NCBI GenBank assembly: GCA_963736455.1 | Contig: CAVTON010000001.1 | Span: forward strand, 1,364,001-1,428,000 | DNA: 64,000 nt | Source: DAHUXD01 sp963736455 | GTDB taxonomy: Bacteria > Acidobacteriota > Thermoanaerobaculia > UBA5066 > Gp7-AA6 | Direction of reading: 5' to 3' | Shown: positions 1 through 8,366 of the stretch, piece by piece | Numbering within the stretch: position 1 is the stretch's first letter | Layout of the letters: each line of letters opens with the position of its first letter | The notes under the pieces: generated by a model | The model's input: only the letters and a program-made list of their open reading frames with translations | The model's database searches: none | Told to the model about the DNA's origin: nothing | Program-made: the position numbers and the translations under genes

Positions 1-483
1 GATGTCGGTGGCCAGGATCTCGATCTGCCGTCCCGTCCCGGGCGGGAAGTAATGCAGTAGCAGCATCGCGAGCGAGTACGGCTCCTCACCCGTCGAGCAG
101 CCGGCGCTCCAGACTCGCAGCACCCGTTGTCCCTGCGCCTTCCAGCGCGGGACGACCTGGCGCTCGAGAAAGTCGAACTGCCTCGGCTCTCGGAAGAAGT
201 GGGTCTCGTTCGTGCTGATGCAGTCGAACATCTCGATGCGCTCGTTCCGATCGTCTTCGTCGACGATGCGCTCGTAGTAGGCGCCGAACGAGGTGAGCCC
301 GAGCGCGCGCAGGCGCTTGGTCAGCCGGCCGACGAGGAGCGCCTTCTTGGCCGGAGCGAGGTAGATCCCGGCCTCCCGGAGGATCAGGCCCTGGAAGAGC
401 GTGAACTCGCGGTCCGTGATCGGGCGGATGCGCTCGATCGCGTCGAAGACGGAGGACGCCTCGCGGCGGACGGCGAGAGTCAA
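1..483 (-). CDS. cheR: CheR chemoreceptor methyltransferase (3' end cut by window edge)
   Basis: CheR uses S-adenosylmethionine to methylate receptor glutamates during adaptation. Translating the minus strand gives 161 codons with an all-alpha N-terminal domain, then the family signature STNETHFFREPRQF, the SAM-binding motif VWSAGCSTGEEPYSLAM, and a stretch ending in ILATDI at the window edge. The probable start is TTG at 483, which overlaps the cheW stop in a TTGA junction, so translation is likely coupled. The C-terminal half lies outside the window. It is the last visible gene of the chemosensory operon and a cheB gene might follow. The family is clear; only the start codon is inferred. 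Confidence 0.9.
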   Translation of the reverse strand, partial: MTLAVRREASSVFDAIERIRPITDREFTLFQGLILREAGIYLAPAKKALLVGRLTKRLRALGLTSFGAYYERIVDEDDRNERIEMFDCISTNETHFFREPRQFDFLERQVVPRWKAQGQRVLRVWSAGCSTGEEPYSLAMLLLHYFPPGTGRQIEILATDI

Positions 484-1019
484 GCCCGTGCTCCCGAGGA
501 TTCGGCGGGCTTCCCGGCCGGAGCCTCGCCGGCGTCGGCGGCCTCCGCCAGCTCTCCCGCCGACAGGACCCGGTCCGTGTCGAGGATCAGGACGAACTCG
601 CCGCCGAGCTTGCCGAGACCGCTGAGAAAATCCACGCGCACCGGCGCTCCGAAGGACGGCGGCGGCTCGATCTCGTCGGCCTTCAGGTCGATGACCTGAT
701 TGACGGCGTCGGCGAGAACGCCGAGGACCACCCGTCCCGCCTCGGACTCGGCCTCGACGATGACGATGCAGGTCCGCTTCGTCACGGGGCTTGCGGAAAG
801 ACCGAACCGGCTCGCGAGGTCCACGACCGGGACGACGCTTCCGCGCAGGTTGATGACGCCGCGAATGAACGGCGGCGTCGAGGGAACCCGCGTAATCGTC
901 TCGTGCTCGATGATCTCCCTCACCCTCAGGACGGCGATCGCGAACTCGGTGCCCGAGAGCGAAAACGTCAGAAACTGGGCCCGGTCGGGCGCTTTGACGG
1001 CGGACGGCATCGGCATCAC
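480..1019 (-). CDS. cheW: CheW chemotaxis coupling protein
   Basis: CheW is the SH3-like adaptor that links chemoreceptor tips to CheA in the cytoplasmic array. The 179-residue protein carries one CheW domain (about residues 15-150) with the recognisable segments REIIEHETITRVPSTPPFIRG, INLRGSVVPVVDLASRFGL and GVLADAVNQVIDL. The last 25 residues are a low-complexity Ala/Glu/Pro tail beyond the domain. It sits between the proximal receptor gene and cheR, overlapping cheR by 4 bases. The start ATG at 1019 is followed by a second in-frame ATG, so the N-terminus could be one residue shorter. Confidence 0.95.
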   Translation of the reverse strand: MMPMPSAVKAPDRAQFLTFSLSGTEFAIAVLRVREIIEHETITRVPSTPPFIRGVINLRGSVVPVVDLASRFGLSASPVTKRTCIVIVEAESEAGRVVLGVLADAVNQVIDLKADEIEPPPSFGAPVRVDFLSGLGKLGGEFVLILDTDRVLSAGELAEAADAGEAPAGKPAESSGARA

Positions 1020-1034
1020 GGTTTCGTCCTCCTC

Positions 1035-2822
1035 TCAGAACCGCCGGAACTCGCGTTCGGGCGCGCTTGCCCGGGACCCCCGGATCCGCGCCGGAACGAA
1101 CGCGGCGACCGCGGCCGGCGCGCCCGGGGACTCGGACGGCGGCTCGCCGCCCGGCGATTCGACCGGGCTCATCGTTCCGGGCCGCTCGGCTTCGGCCGAG
1201 GGCGCGGTCGAGGCGGCCGGGGCCTTCGAAGGATCCGTCCGGAAAAACGCCACGACGCGATGCAGAGCTTCGGCCTGGCGCAGGACGGCCTCGGCCTGCT
1301 GGCGCATCGCGTCGGCCTGGCTCGCCATCTCCTCCGCCGTCGAAGACAGCTCCTCGGCCGACGAGGCATTGCGCTGGGTGATCCGGTCCACCTGTCCGAG
1401 GGCGCGGTTGATCTGGGCGACGCCCGAGGATTGCTCGAGCGAGGCCGCCGCGACCTCCTGGACGAGGTCCGAGGTCTTGCGCATCGCGGGCACGAGCTCG
1501 GCGAGCAGGCCTCGCGAGCGCTCGGCGACCTTGACCGAGGTCGTCGCGAGGCCGCCGATCTCCCGGGCCGCCGCCTGGCTGCGCTCGGCGAGCTTGCGGA
1601 CCTCGGCCGCCACGACCGCGAAACCCCGGCCGTGCTCGCCCGCCCGCGCCGCCTCGATCGCCGCGTTCAACGCGAGCAGATTCGTCTGGTATGCGATCTC
1701 CTCGACGATCGAGATCTTCTCGGCAATCGAGCGCATGGCGTTGACCGTGTCGTCCACCGAGCGCGCGCTCTCGCCGCCGTCGCGGGCGCCCTGGAGCGCC
1801 ATCCGTTCCATCTCGCGGCTGTTCTCGGCGTTCTGCGTGATCGACGCGCTCATCTGCTCGAGCGACGAGGTCGTCTCCTCGACCGAAGCCGCCTGCTCGC
1901 TCGTGCCCTGGGAGAGCGTCTGTGCCGAGGCCGAGACCTGGCTGGACGCCGACGACACCTGTCCGACGACGGTCACCACCTGCCCCGAAGTCCGCGCGAG
2001 GGCATCCGCCCCGGAGCGCACCTCGCCGACGACGTCCCGCAGCCGCGCCGCCATCCGGCCCATCGCCGAGAGCAGCTGGCCGAGCTCGTCGCCTCCCGGC
2101 GCCGGCACCGCGACGGCGAGCTCTCCCCTCGCGATCGCCTCGGTGATGCGCACGGCGTCGTGGATCGGACCCGTCACGCCGCGCGTCAGGCGCACGGAGA
2201 AGACCGTCCCGAGCGCGATCGTCAGGAGCATCACGGCCGCCATCGCGCGAGCCGTCCACCGCTTCTGGGCCGCGAGGATCTGCTCGCGGTCGCCCATGCG
2301 CTTGAAGTTCGCCGCGGCCAGGTCCGCCGCCGACGTCTCGAGCCGCTCGACCGCGTCCTTGTACGAGGACATCTCCTTGTCCACGTCGGACGTGGCCTTG
2401 AGCGAGCGCTGGCGGACGAGGCCGACCACCCGGTAGAAGCCCGTCTCGTAGGAGCCGAGATCGGCGCGCATGCTTCGCGCGGCTTCCCGATCCTCGGCCG
2501 ATTCCGTGTCGTGCTCGAGCGTTCCGAGCCGCTCGTTCAAGCGGTAGCGCTGATCGTTCCACCGCGCCAGGTCCTCGGCCTCCCGGTCCGCGTTGCCGAC
2601 GTGCACCGCCAGCTCCTTCTCGAAGCGGCGCATGGCCTGGACGTCGGCGCGGGCCGAGGCCGACACGGAGGCGAGCTTCGCCTCGTGCGACAGCATCGAG
2701 GCGGTCATGTTCGAGACGCGCACGATCCCGCTGTAGCCGAGCGCGGCGATCACGACCGTGGTGCCGAGACCGAGGGCCACGGCCGCGCCGAGCCGGGTGC
2801 CGATCTTCACGTGGCGGAGCAT
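1035..2822 (-). CDS. Methyl-accepting chemotaxis protein with C-terminal CheR-docking-like pentapeptide
   Basis: This is a transmembrane chemoreceptor of 595 residues. It has an N-terminal membrane segment (about 10-30), a helical periplasmic domain of four-helix-bundle type, a second membrane segment (about 190-210), a HAMP domain, and a signalling domain with the conserved tip EIAYQTNLLALNAAIEAAR. A Pro/Ala/Glu-rich linker of about 70 residues leads to the last five residues EFRRF. These fit the aromatic-x-x-aromatic pattern of pentapeptides that tether CheR or CheB. The signalling half is nearly identical to the neighbouring receptor, suggesting duplication or gene conversion. The ligand is unknown. 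The gene lies 15 bp upstream of cheW. Confidence 0.95.
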   Translation of the reverse strand: MLRHVKIGTRLGAAVALGLGTTVVIAALGYSGIVRVSNMTASMLSHEAKLASVSASARADVQAMRRFEKELAVHVGNADREAEDLARWNDQRYRLNERLGTLEHDTESAEDREAARSMRADLGSYETGFYRVVGLVRQRSLKATSDVDKEMSSYKDAVERLETSAADLAAANFKRMGDREQILAAQKRWTARAMAAVMLLTIALGTVFSVRLTRGVTGPIHDAVRITEAIARGELAVAVPAPGGDELGQLLSAMGRMAARLRDVVGEVRSGADALARTSGQVVTVVGQVSSASSQVSASAQTLSQGTSEQAASVEETTSSLEQMSASITQNAENSREMERMALQGARDGGESARSVDDTVNAMRSIAEKISIVEEIAYQTNLLALNAAIEAARAGEHGRGFAVVAAEVRKLAERSQAAAREIGGLATTSVKVAERSRGLLAELVPAMRKTSDLVQEVAAASLEQSSGVAQINRALGQVDRITQRNASSAEELSSTAEEMASQADAMRQQAEAVLRQAEALHRVVAFFRTDPSKAPAASTAPSAEAERPGTMSPVESPGGEPPSESPGAPAAVAAFVPARIRGSRASAPEREFRRF

Positions 2823-2829
2823 GGCGTCC

Positions 2830-4575
2830 TCAGGACTCCCACGACCGGCGAAAGTCGCCTTCCGACCCGCCGCCGTTCGACCGAGCCGCCAGGAAGGGCG
2901 CGAACGCCGCGGCCTCGGTGGCGCCGGCGACGGCCTCCCACGGATCCGCGGGCTCCGCGGGAGCCGCCGGACGTTCGGCGGACTCCGCGGCCGCTTCGGC
3001 CGGGGCGCCGATCCGGAAGAAAGCCATCAGGCGATGCAGGCTCTCGGCCTGCTGCAGCACGGCCTCGGCCTGGCGGCGCATCGCGTCGGCCTGGCTCGCC
3101 ATCTCCTCCGCCGTCGAGGACAGCTCCTCGGCCGACGAGGCATTGCGCTGGGTGACGTGGTCCACCTGGCCGAGCGCGCGGTTGATCTGCGAGACGCCGG
3201 ACGACTGCTCGGCCGACGCCGCGGCGACTTCCTGGACGAGATCCGTGGTCTTGCGGATCGACGGGACGAGCTGCTCGAGCAGGGACTCGGACCGCTCCGC
3301 CAGGAGCACGCACGAGGACGCGAGCCCGCCGATCTCCTTGGCCGCGGCCTGGCTGCGCTCGGCGAGCTTGCGCACCTCGGCCGCGACGACCGCGAAGCCC
3401 CGGCCGTGCTCGCCCGCCCGGGCCGCCTCGATCGCCGCGTTCAACGCGAGCAGGTTCGTCTGGTACGCGATCTCCTCGACGATCGAGACCTTCTCGGCGA
3501 TCGCCTGCATCGCGAGCATCGTCTCCTTGACCGAGGCGGCGCTCTCCTCCGCATCCTTCGCGCCCTGGAGCGCCATCTGTTCCATCTGGCGGCTGTTCTC
3601 GGCGTTCTGCGTGATCGACGCGCTCATCTCCTCGAGCGACGACGTCGTCTCCTCGACCGAGGCCGCCTGCTCGCTCGTACCCTGGGAAACCACCTGCGCC
3701 GAGGCGGACACCTGGCTCGAAGCCGAGAGCACCTGCCCCGAGACGGCGACGACGTGCGACGACGCGCCCGTCACGGCGCTCGCGCGGCCGCGCACGTCGC
3801 CGATGATCTCGGCCAGGCGCTCGACGAACCGGTTGAACAGGGCGGCCATGTGCCCGATCTCGTCGCGGCTCGCGACCGGGATCCGGCGCGTGAGGTCGCC
3901 GCCGCCCTGGACCATCTGCTCGAGATGGAACGTCATCGCCGACAGGGGCGCCGTCACGGCCCGGGTCACGACGAGCGCGACGCCGACCGACACGACGAGG
4001 CAGATCAGGGCGATGAGAGACATCGCTCCCCAGCGCCACTGCTGGCTCGCCCGCGCTCCCGCGAACGCCGTCTGCACGGCGTCGCGGTCGTGGAGCGTCC
4101 GGGCCTTGAGCGTTTCCGTGATCTGGTTGAACTGGGCCGTCATCGCGGTCAGGCTCGGCGTGAGGTCTTCGCCGGCCCTGGCCGCGATCAGCCGGCGGCT
4201 GACGCCGCTCGCGAGCTCCCAGTAGTCCTGGAACGCGCGAGCGAGGCGGTCTCGCTCGTCGCGGTCGATCACGGGGTTGTCCTTTTCGTCGTCGAGGCGC
4301 TTCAGGAACCGGTCGCGCAGCGCCGAGGCCGAGGTGAGGGCCTCGGCGTCCTGCGCGGCGACGGCGTCCTGGAGCTGCCGCTGCAGCGCGGTCAGGGTGT
4401 CCTCCAGGTCGCGCGAAAGCTCGAGCGACGGGACGAAGCCCGACTCGATCAGGCCGAGCTGCTTCTCTTCCTTGCGGCCGAGCACGAAGTTCACGGCGAG
4501 CAGGAGGAGAAAGCCGACGGCGGCAAAACACGGAAGGAGGATCACCTTCCATCGAAGCGTCAGGTTCTTCAGCAT
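2830..4575 (-). CDS. Methyl-accepting chemotaxis protein, 4HB type
   Basis: This is the second chemoreceptor of the operon, 581 residues. Residues about 10-28 form the first membrane helix, followed by a helical periplasmic sensor (about 30-180) and a second membrane segment (about 185-205). HAMP and a signalling domain follow, with the invariant hairpin tip EIAYQTNLLALNAAIEAAR. An Ala/Pro-rich tail ends in GDFRRSWES, which resembles the tail of the downstream receptor but lacks a properly spaced aromatic pair. A cytoplasmic N-terminus and long flexible tail fit a polar array receptor. It follows the half-PstS gene by 25 bp, so that periplasmic protein may be its ligand-loaded partner; that pairing is an inference from context. 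Confidence 0.95.
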   Translation of the reverse strand: MLKNLTLRWKVILLPCFAAVGFLLLLAVNFVLGRKEEKQLGLIESGFVPSLELSRDLEDTLTALQRQLQDAVAAQDAEALTSASALRDRFLKRLDDEKDNPVIDRDERDRLARAFQDYWELASGVSRRLIAARAGEDLTPSLTAMTAQFNQITETLKARTLHDRDAVQTAFAGARASQQWRWGAMSLIALICLVVSVGVALVVTRAVTAPLSAMTFHLEQMVQGGGDLTRRIPVASRDEIGHMAALFNRFVERLAEIIGDVRGRASAVTGASSHVVAVSGQVLSASSQVSASAQVVSQGTSEQAASVEETTSSLEEMSASITQNAENSRQMEQMALQGAKDAEESAASVKETMLAMQAIAEKVSIVEEIAYQTNLLALNAAIEAARAGEHGRGFAVVAAEVRKLAERSQAAAKEIGGLASSCVLLAERSESLLEQLVPSIRKTTDLVQEVAAASAEQSSGVSQINRALGQVDHVTQRNASSAEELSSTAEEMASQADAMRRQAEAVLQQAESLHRLMAFFRIGAPAEAAAESAERPAAPAEPADPWEAVAGATEAAAFAPFLAARSNGGGSEGDFRRSWES

Positions 4576-4600
4576 GGCTTCTCCTCGGCGATCGTCCGGG

Positions 4601-5038
4601 TCAATCCGTGATCGCGACGACGCGAACGCCGGAGACGTCCGCGCCCGACCAGACGTATCCGATCGCGCCCGGGGTGTCGCGAACGAACGCGACGACGTCG
4701 GCGTCGCTCGGCCTCTCCGGAGGCGGCACGCCCTTGCCGCCGAAAATCATCTGCTGCCAGTAGGCCGAGATCGCGATGACGGGTTTGCCGTAGACCTCCA
4801 GCGAGAAGCGCTGGCGCACGGGCGATTTGCCCGACGGCTCCACGGGCGCCACCGGATGGCCGTCCGGCCACCGCAGCGTCTTCTTCAGGAACATCTCGCC
4901 GACCTTCAGACGGCTGATCTGCGTGACCGGGTTGGACGCATTCACGATCAGCTTGTAGGCGCTGGCGTCCTGGGCCCCGGTCGGGACGGCCGGCAGCGCC
5001 AGTGCGGCGATCAGAAGGATGCGGGCGAGACGCTTCAT
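4601..5038 (-). CDS. Half-length PstS-like periplasmic protein in the chemosensory operon
   Basis: This is a 145-residue secreted protein with a signal peptide (MKRLARILLIAALALPAVPTG, cut near GAQ-DA). The mature part resembles one lobe of a PstS/phosphate-binding-like fold: an N-terminal strand YKLIVNASNPV, a central Ser/Arg-containing segment, AYWQQMIFGGKG and a C-terminal GAIGYVWSG motif. Typical PstS proteins are about twice this length, so this is a stand-alone half domain. It sits between cheA and a receptor gene. A role as a periplasmic sensor subunit that presents a ligand to the receptor is plausible but unproven. Exported location is well supported; the ligand is unknown. Confidence 0.75.
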   Translation of the reverse strand: MKRLARILLIAALALPAVPTGAQDASAYKLIVNASNPVTQISRLKVGEMFLKKTLRWPDGHPVAPVEPSGKSPVRQRFSLEVYGKPVIAISAYWQQMIFGGKGVPPPERPSDADVVAFVRDTPGAIGYVWSGADVSGVRVVAITD

Positions 5039-5050
5039 GGTCGATGCTCC

Positions 5051-6649
5051 TCAGGCCGCCGTTGCGGCCGGATTCGAGGTCAGGAGATTCTCGAGAAGGC
5101 CCGGCACGTCGAGGATGAACGCCACCCTTCCGTCGCCGAGGATCGTCGAGCCGCTCAGGCCGCGCACGCCGCGGAAGAGCTCGCCGAGCGGCTTGATGAC
5201 GGCCTGGTTCTGACCATAGAGGCGGTCCACGACGATCCCGGCGCGCACGAGGTCGTGCCGGACGACGACGACGCTTTCCCGCTCGGGCTCGGCGCCTTCG
5301 GAGCCGAACAGGCCGCGGAGGCGGACGAACGGGAGCGCCTCGCCGCGCAGCCGCAGGATCCCCTCGCGCTGCCGCGGGCCCGGACGGGGCGGCAGCTCCA
5401 TGCACTCGACGACGCGGTCGACCGGGATGACGTAGGTCTCCGCGCCGATTCCCACGCCGAAGCCCTCGATGATCGCGAGCGTGAGCGGAAGACGGATCTG
5501 GATCGAGGTCCCGGCATCGGGCCAGCTCTGGATCGCGATCGACCCTCGCACGGCCGCGATGCGCTCCCGGACGACGTCCATGCCCATGCCCCGGCCCGAC
5601 CACTCGGTGACGCTCTCGGCGGTCGAGAATCCGGGCTCGAAGACGAGCCGGTAGAGCTCGGCGTCGGGCAGCTTCTCCGGCTCCTCGGCGAGTCGGCGCC
5701 GCCTCGCCTCCTCGGCGATGCGGCGGCGATTGAAGCCGGCGCCGTCGTCGGCGAGCTCGATGACGATCGAGCCGGCCTCGCGCCAGGCGGACAGCGCGAT
5801 CGCGCCGCACGGGTCCTTCCCCTTGGCGCGGCGGACTTCCGGCGTCTCGATCCCGTGGTTCAGGGCGTTGCGGATCATGTGGGTCAGGGGGTCGCGCAGG
5901 TGCTCGATGATCGTCGTGTCCACCTCGACCTCTTCGCCCTGGATCGCGACGCGCGCGAGCTTGCCCTGGGCGGTCGCGAGGTCGCGCACGGTGCGGACGA
6001 ACTGGCGCAGGGTCGGGCCCACCGGCACCATGCGCACCTGCGTGACGAGCTCCTGGAGCTCGGCGAGCAGCTGGGCGGAGTCCTGATACGCCTCGAGGGC
6101 GCCCGGCACGGGGTGGTCTTCGAGCAGCTGCCGGAGGCGGCCGCGCGAGATCGCGATCTCGCCCGCGAGCGTCATGAGGCGGTCGAGCTTGTCGATCGCG
6201 ACGCGGAGCGTCCGGGTTGACTCGCCTGCCCGAGGAGATCCCTCGGCCGCGGGCATCGCCGCCTCCGAGGAGCCCGCGTGGAGGCGGCCGAGCACCTCCC
6301 GGTGCTTCGGCGAGATCTCGTGGCTCCCCTCGACCGCGACGGGCAGCATCTCCCGCACGGCATCCACGGATTCGAGGAGCGCGGTCACGAGGCCCGCCGT
6401 CACGGGAAGCGCCCGCTGCCGGAGCTTCTCGAGCTGATCCTCCATCGCGTGCGCGAACTCGGCGACGCCGGTGAAGCCCAGAGACGCCGAGTTCCCCTTG
6501 AGCGTGTGCGCCATGCGAAAGATCGTCTGCAGGACGTCGGGGTCGTCGGGCTGCCGCTCCAGGGAGAGCAGGCCTTCCTCGATCGTCCGAAGGTTCTCCT
6601 CCGTCTCGGCGATGAAGGTCAGCAGCAGGGCTTCCGCGTCGAATTCCAT
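5051..6649 (-). CDS. cheA: CheA chemotaxis histidine kinase lacking a P2 domain
   Basis: CheA autophosphorylates in response to receptors and passes the phosphate to CheY-like receivers. The 532-residue protein has the Hpt P1 domain with the phospho-acceptor in MAHTLKGNSASLG (His48). A short low-complexity linker leads to the P3 dimerisation helices (about 145-215). The P4 ATPase follows, with the N box HMIRNALNHGIE and glycine boxes ADDGAGFN and GRGMGMDVV, then a C-terminal CheW-like P5 domain. There is no room for a recognisable P2 CheY-docking domain, so this is a compact CheA. It follows cheD by 6 bp within the operon. Confidence 0.96.
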   Translation of the reverse strand: MEFDAEALLLTFIAETEENLRTIEEGLLSLERQPDDPDVLQTIFRMAHTLKGNSASLGFTGVAEFAHAMEDQLEKLRQRALPVTAGLVTALLESVDAVREMLPVAVEGSHEISPKHREVLGRLHAGSSEAAMPAAEGSPRAGESTRTLRVAIDKLDRLMTLAGEIAISRGRLRQLLEDHPVPGALEAYQDSAQLLAELQELVTQVRMVPVGPTLRQFVRTVRDLATAQGKLARVAIQGEEVEVDTTIIEHLRDPLTHMIRNALNHGIETPEVRRAKGKDPCGAIALSAWREAGSIVIELADDGAGFNRRRIAEEARRRRLAEEPEKLPDAELYRLVFEPGFSTAESVTEWSGRGMGMDVVRERIAAVRGSIAIQSWPDAGTSIQIRLPLTLAIIEGFGVGIGAETYVIPVDRVVECMELPPRPGPRQREGILRLRGEALPFVRLRGLFGSEGAEPERESVVVVRHDLVRAGIVVDRLYGQNQAVIKPLGELFRGVRGLSGSTILGDGRVAFILDVPGLLENLLTSNPAATAA

Positions 6650-6655
6650 CGTCGT

Positions 6656-7186
6656 TCAGAGCCTCGCGACCCAGGCGCTGCCGAGGTCGGTGTGGAAGAT
6701 GAGCTTGCGGCCCGAGCGTCCGCCGACGTCCCGGGAGACGACGGGAACCCCGAGCTCCTCGAGCCGCTTGAACGCGACGCCGGAGTTCTTCTCGCCGAGA
6801 TGGCCCTCCCGCGCCTGGAACGCCTCGAGCACGCACGCGCCGCCGAAGACCTTGGCCTGAAGCCGCCCGCGGGAGGCGCCCAGCGCGACCAGGCGCTCGA
6901 CGAGCTGCGCGACGGCGACGTTGCCGAACCGCGGCGAGCCCTTTCCGACGCCGGCGAAAAACGGCAGGAGGTAGTGATTCATGCCTCCCACGCCCGTCAG
7001 GGGGTCCCACAGGCAAATCGCCACGCAGGAGCCGAGCACGGTCGTGACGGCGCTCGGCTGGCTCGACGCATAGAGCTGCCCCGGCTGCAGGTAGACGCGG
7101 ACCCGCTCGCGATCCTCGTCGAGCGGCGACGGGACCTCGCGATCCTCCACGAGCTCGCCCGACGCAGCGGGGCGCGGGATCGTCAT
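6656..7186 (-). CDS. cheD: CheD chemoreceptor glutamine deamidase
   Basis: CheD deamidates receptor glutamines and can interact with CheC/CheY. The catalytic cysteine lies in TVLGSCVAICLWD (Cys54) and the histidine in GGMNHYLLP (His71), with a further conserved segment KVFGGA. The ATG at 7186 is preferred because it overlaps the stop of the upstream GAF gene in an ATGA junction. An upstream in-frame GTG or other start would add 13 Arg/Gly-rich residues that look non-coding. Its presence beside cheR in the same operon indicates a receptor-adaptation system that uses both deamidation and methylation. Confidence 0.95.
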   Translation of the reverse strand: MTIPRPAASGELVEDREVPSPLDEDRERVRVYLQPGQLYASSQPSAVTTVLGSCVAICLWDPLTGVGGMNHYLLPFFAGVGKGSPRFGNVAVAQLVERLVALGASRGRLQAKVFGGACVLEAFQAREGHLGEKNSGVAFKRLEELGVPVVSRDVGGRSGRKLIFHTDLGSAWVARL

Positions 7187-7950
7187 CGCGCCGCCCCCGC
7201 CGCGCGCAATTCGAGCTCGGTGCAATAGAGGGCGCGCGAAGCGTGCGTCGCGATGAGCTCGAAGAGCTCGTGGTCGAGCGCGACGAGCCCGTTCTTCTGC
7301 GGCAGAAGGCGGAAGATCGCCACGGCGCCGAGCAGCCTCCCGTCGAAATGAAGCGGGATGCAGGCCGAGAGCGCGGCCTCTTCGGGGCGCAGGCCGGCGT
7401 CGTCGTCCCGGCCCGTGAGGTAGATCTGGCCCGTGCGGGCGCAGCGGCCGATCACGCCCCGTCCGAGCGGCACGCTCCGGAAGGGCCCCGGCTCGACGCC
7501 GAGGGAAGCGACCAGGGACAGGGACGCGCCGTCGCCGTCCGCCTCGAAGAGCGCGATCTCCTCGGAGCCGATCAGGTTGCAGATGATGTCCTGGACGATC
7601 GAGAGCGCCTCGCCACGATCGAGCGTGGCGTGGAGGCGGTAGCTCGCGACGTAGAGGCTCGCGAGATCCGTGTTCTGCTGTTCGACCTCGACGTACTGCT
7701 CGGAGAAGCGCCGATTCTCCTCCTCGACGGCGGCGAGGCTCTTCTGCAGGCGCTCGCGCTCGAGCCAGTGGCTCTCGATCTCCTTCTGGAGGCTCGTCAC
7801 CTGTTCGTTGAGAAACCGGCTCTCGCTCTCGAGCGAGGCCGTCAGCACCCGCAGCTTCCCGTTTTCCTCCAGCAGCGCCTGGACGTAGCGGCGCGTGTCG
7901 TCGCGGACCTTCTCGACGTAGGACTCGGGATTGCCGCCGCCGGGCTTCAT
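7183..7950 (-). CDS. Coiled-coil GAF-domain protein
   Basis: This is a 255-residue soluble protein. Residues about 15-85 are a strongly heptad-like coiled coil (for example LQKEIESHWLERERLQKSLAAVEEENRRF). A GAF domain (about 95-240) follows, with the segments VQDIICNLIGSEEIALF, SVPLGRGVIGRCARTG and CIPLHFDGRLLGAVAIFR. It has no catalytic output domain, so it probably acts as a cytoplasmic sensor or scaffold within the array. It overlaps CheY upstream and cheD downstream by 4 bp each (ATGA), so it is a genuine operon member. Stand-alone GAF proteins are unusual inside che operons. The ligand is unknown. Confidence 0.85.
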   Translation of the reverse strand: MKPGGGNPESYVEKVRDDTRRYVQALLEENGKLRVLTASLESESRFLNEQVTSLQKEIESHWLERERLQKSLAAVEEENRRFSEQYVEVEQQNTDLASLYVASYRLHATLDRGEALSIVQDIICNLIGSEEIALFEADGDGASLSLVASLGVEPGPFRSVPLGRGVIGRCARTGQIYLTGRDDDAGLRPEEAALSACIPLHFDGRLLGAVAIFRLLPQKNGLVALDHELFELIATHASRALYCTELELRAAGAAR

Positions 7951-8327
7951 CGCCTTTCCTCGGCGAGGTAGCTCTCGATCTTCGTCAGGAGCTCGAGGCT
8001 CGAAAAGGGCTTGGTGATGTAGTCGCTGCAGCCGCTCTGGAAACCGTTCTCGACGTTCTCGCCTTCGCCGCGGGTCGTCACCATGATGATCGGGACGCCC
8101 TTCATCCCCTCGTCTTCGCGGATCTTCCTGCAGACCTCGAAGCCGTTCATGCGGGGCATGATCACGTCGAGCAGGATGAGGTCGGGCTTCTCGGCGAAGG
8201 CGCGCTCGACCGCCTCGGAGCCGTCCCTGGCCGTGACGAGGTCGTACGATCCCTTGTTCAGGATCATGCGCTCCATCATCAGGACCGTGTTCGAGTCGTC
8301 CACGAGGAGAATCTTTTTCCGCGGCAT
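7947..8327 (-). CDS. CheY-like single-domain response regulator
   Basis: This 126-residue protein is one receiver domain. It shows the acidic pair in ILLVDDSN, the phospho-acceptor in LILLDVIMPRMNG, the conserved Thr in VTTRG and the Lys in ITKPFSS. It is the likely phosphate acceptor of the adjacent CheA and output to the motor or other target. The ATG at 8327 is chosen because GAGGGA lies four bases upstream; a GTG at 8339 would add four residues. It overlaps the GAF gene by 4 bp. A second receiver gene precedes it by about 40 bp. Confidence 0.92.
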   Translation of the reverse strand: MPRKKILLVDDSNTVLMMERMILNKGSYDLVTARDGSEAVERAFAEKPDLILLDVIMPRMNGFEVCRKIREDEGMKGVPIIMVTTRGEGENVENGFQSGCSDYITKPFSSLELLTKIESYLAEERR

Positions 8328-8366
8328 CGTGTCCCTCACTGTTTCCGAACGGTGCTCAAGAGCTCG

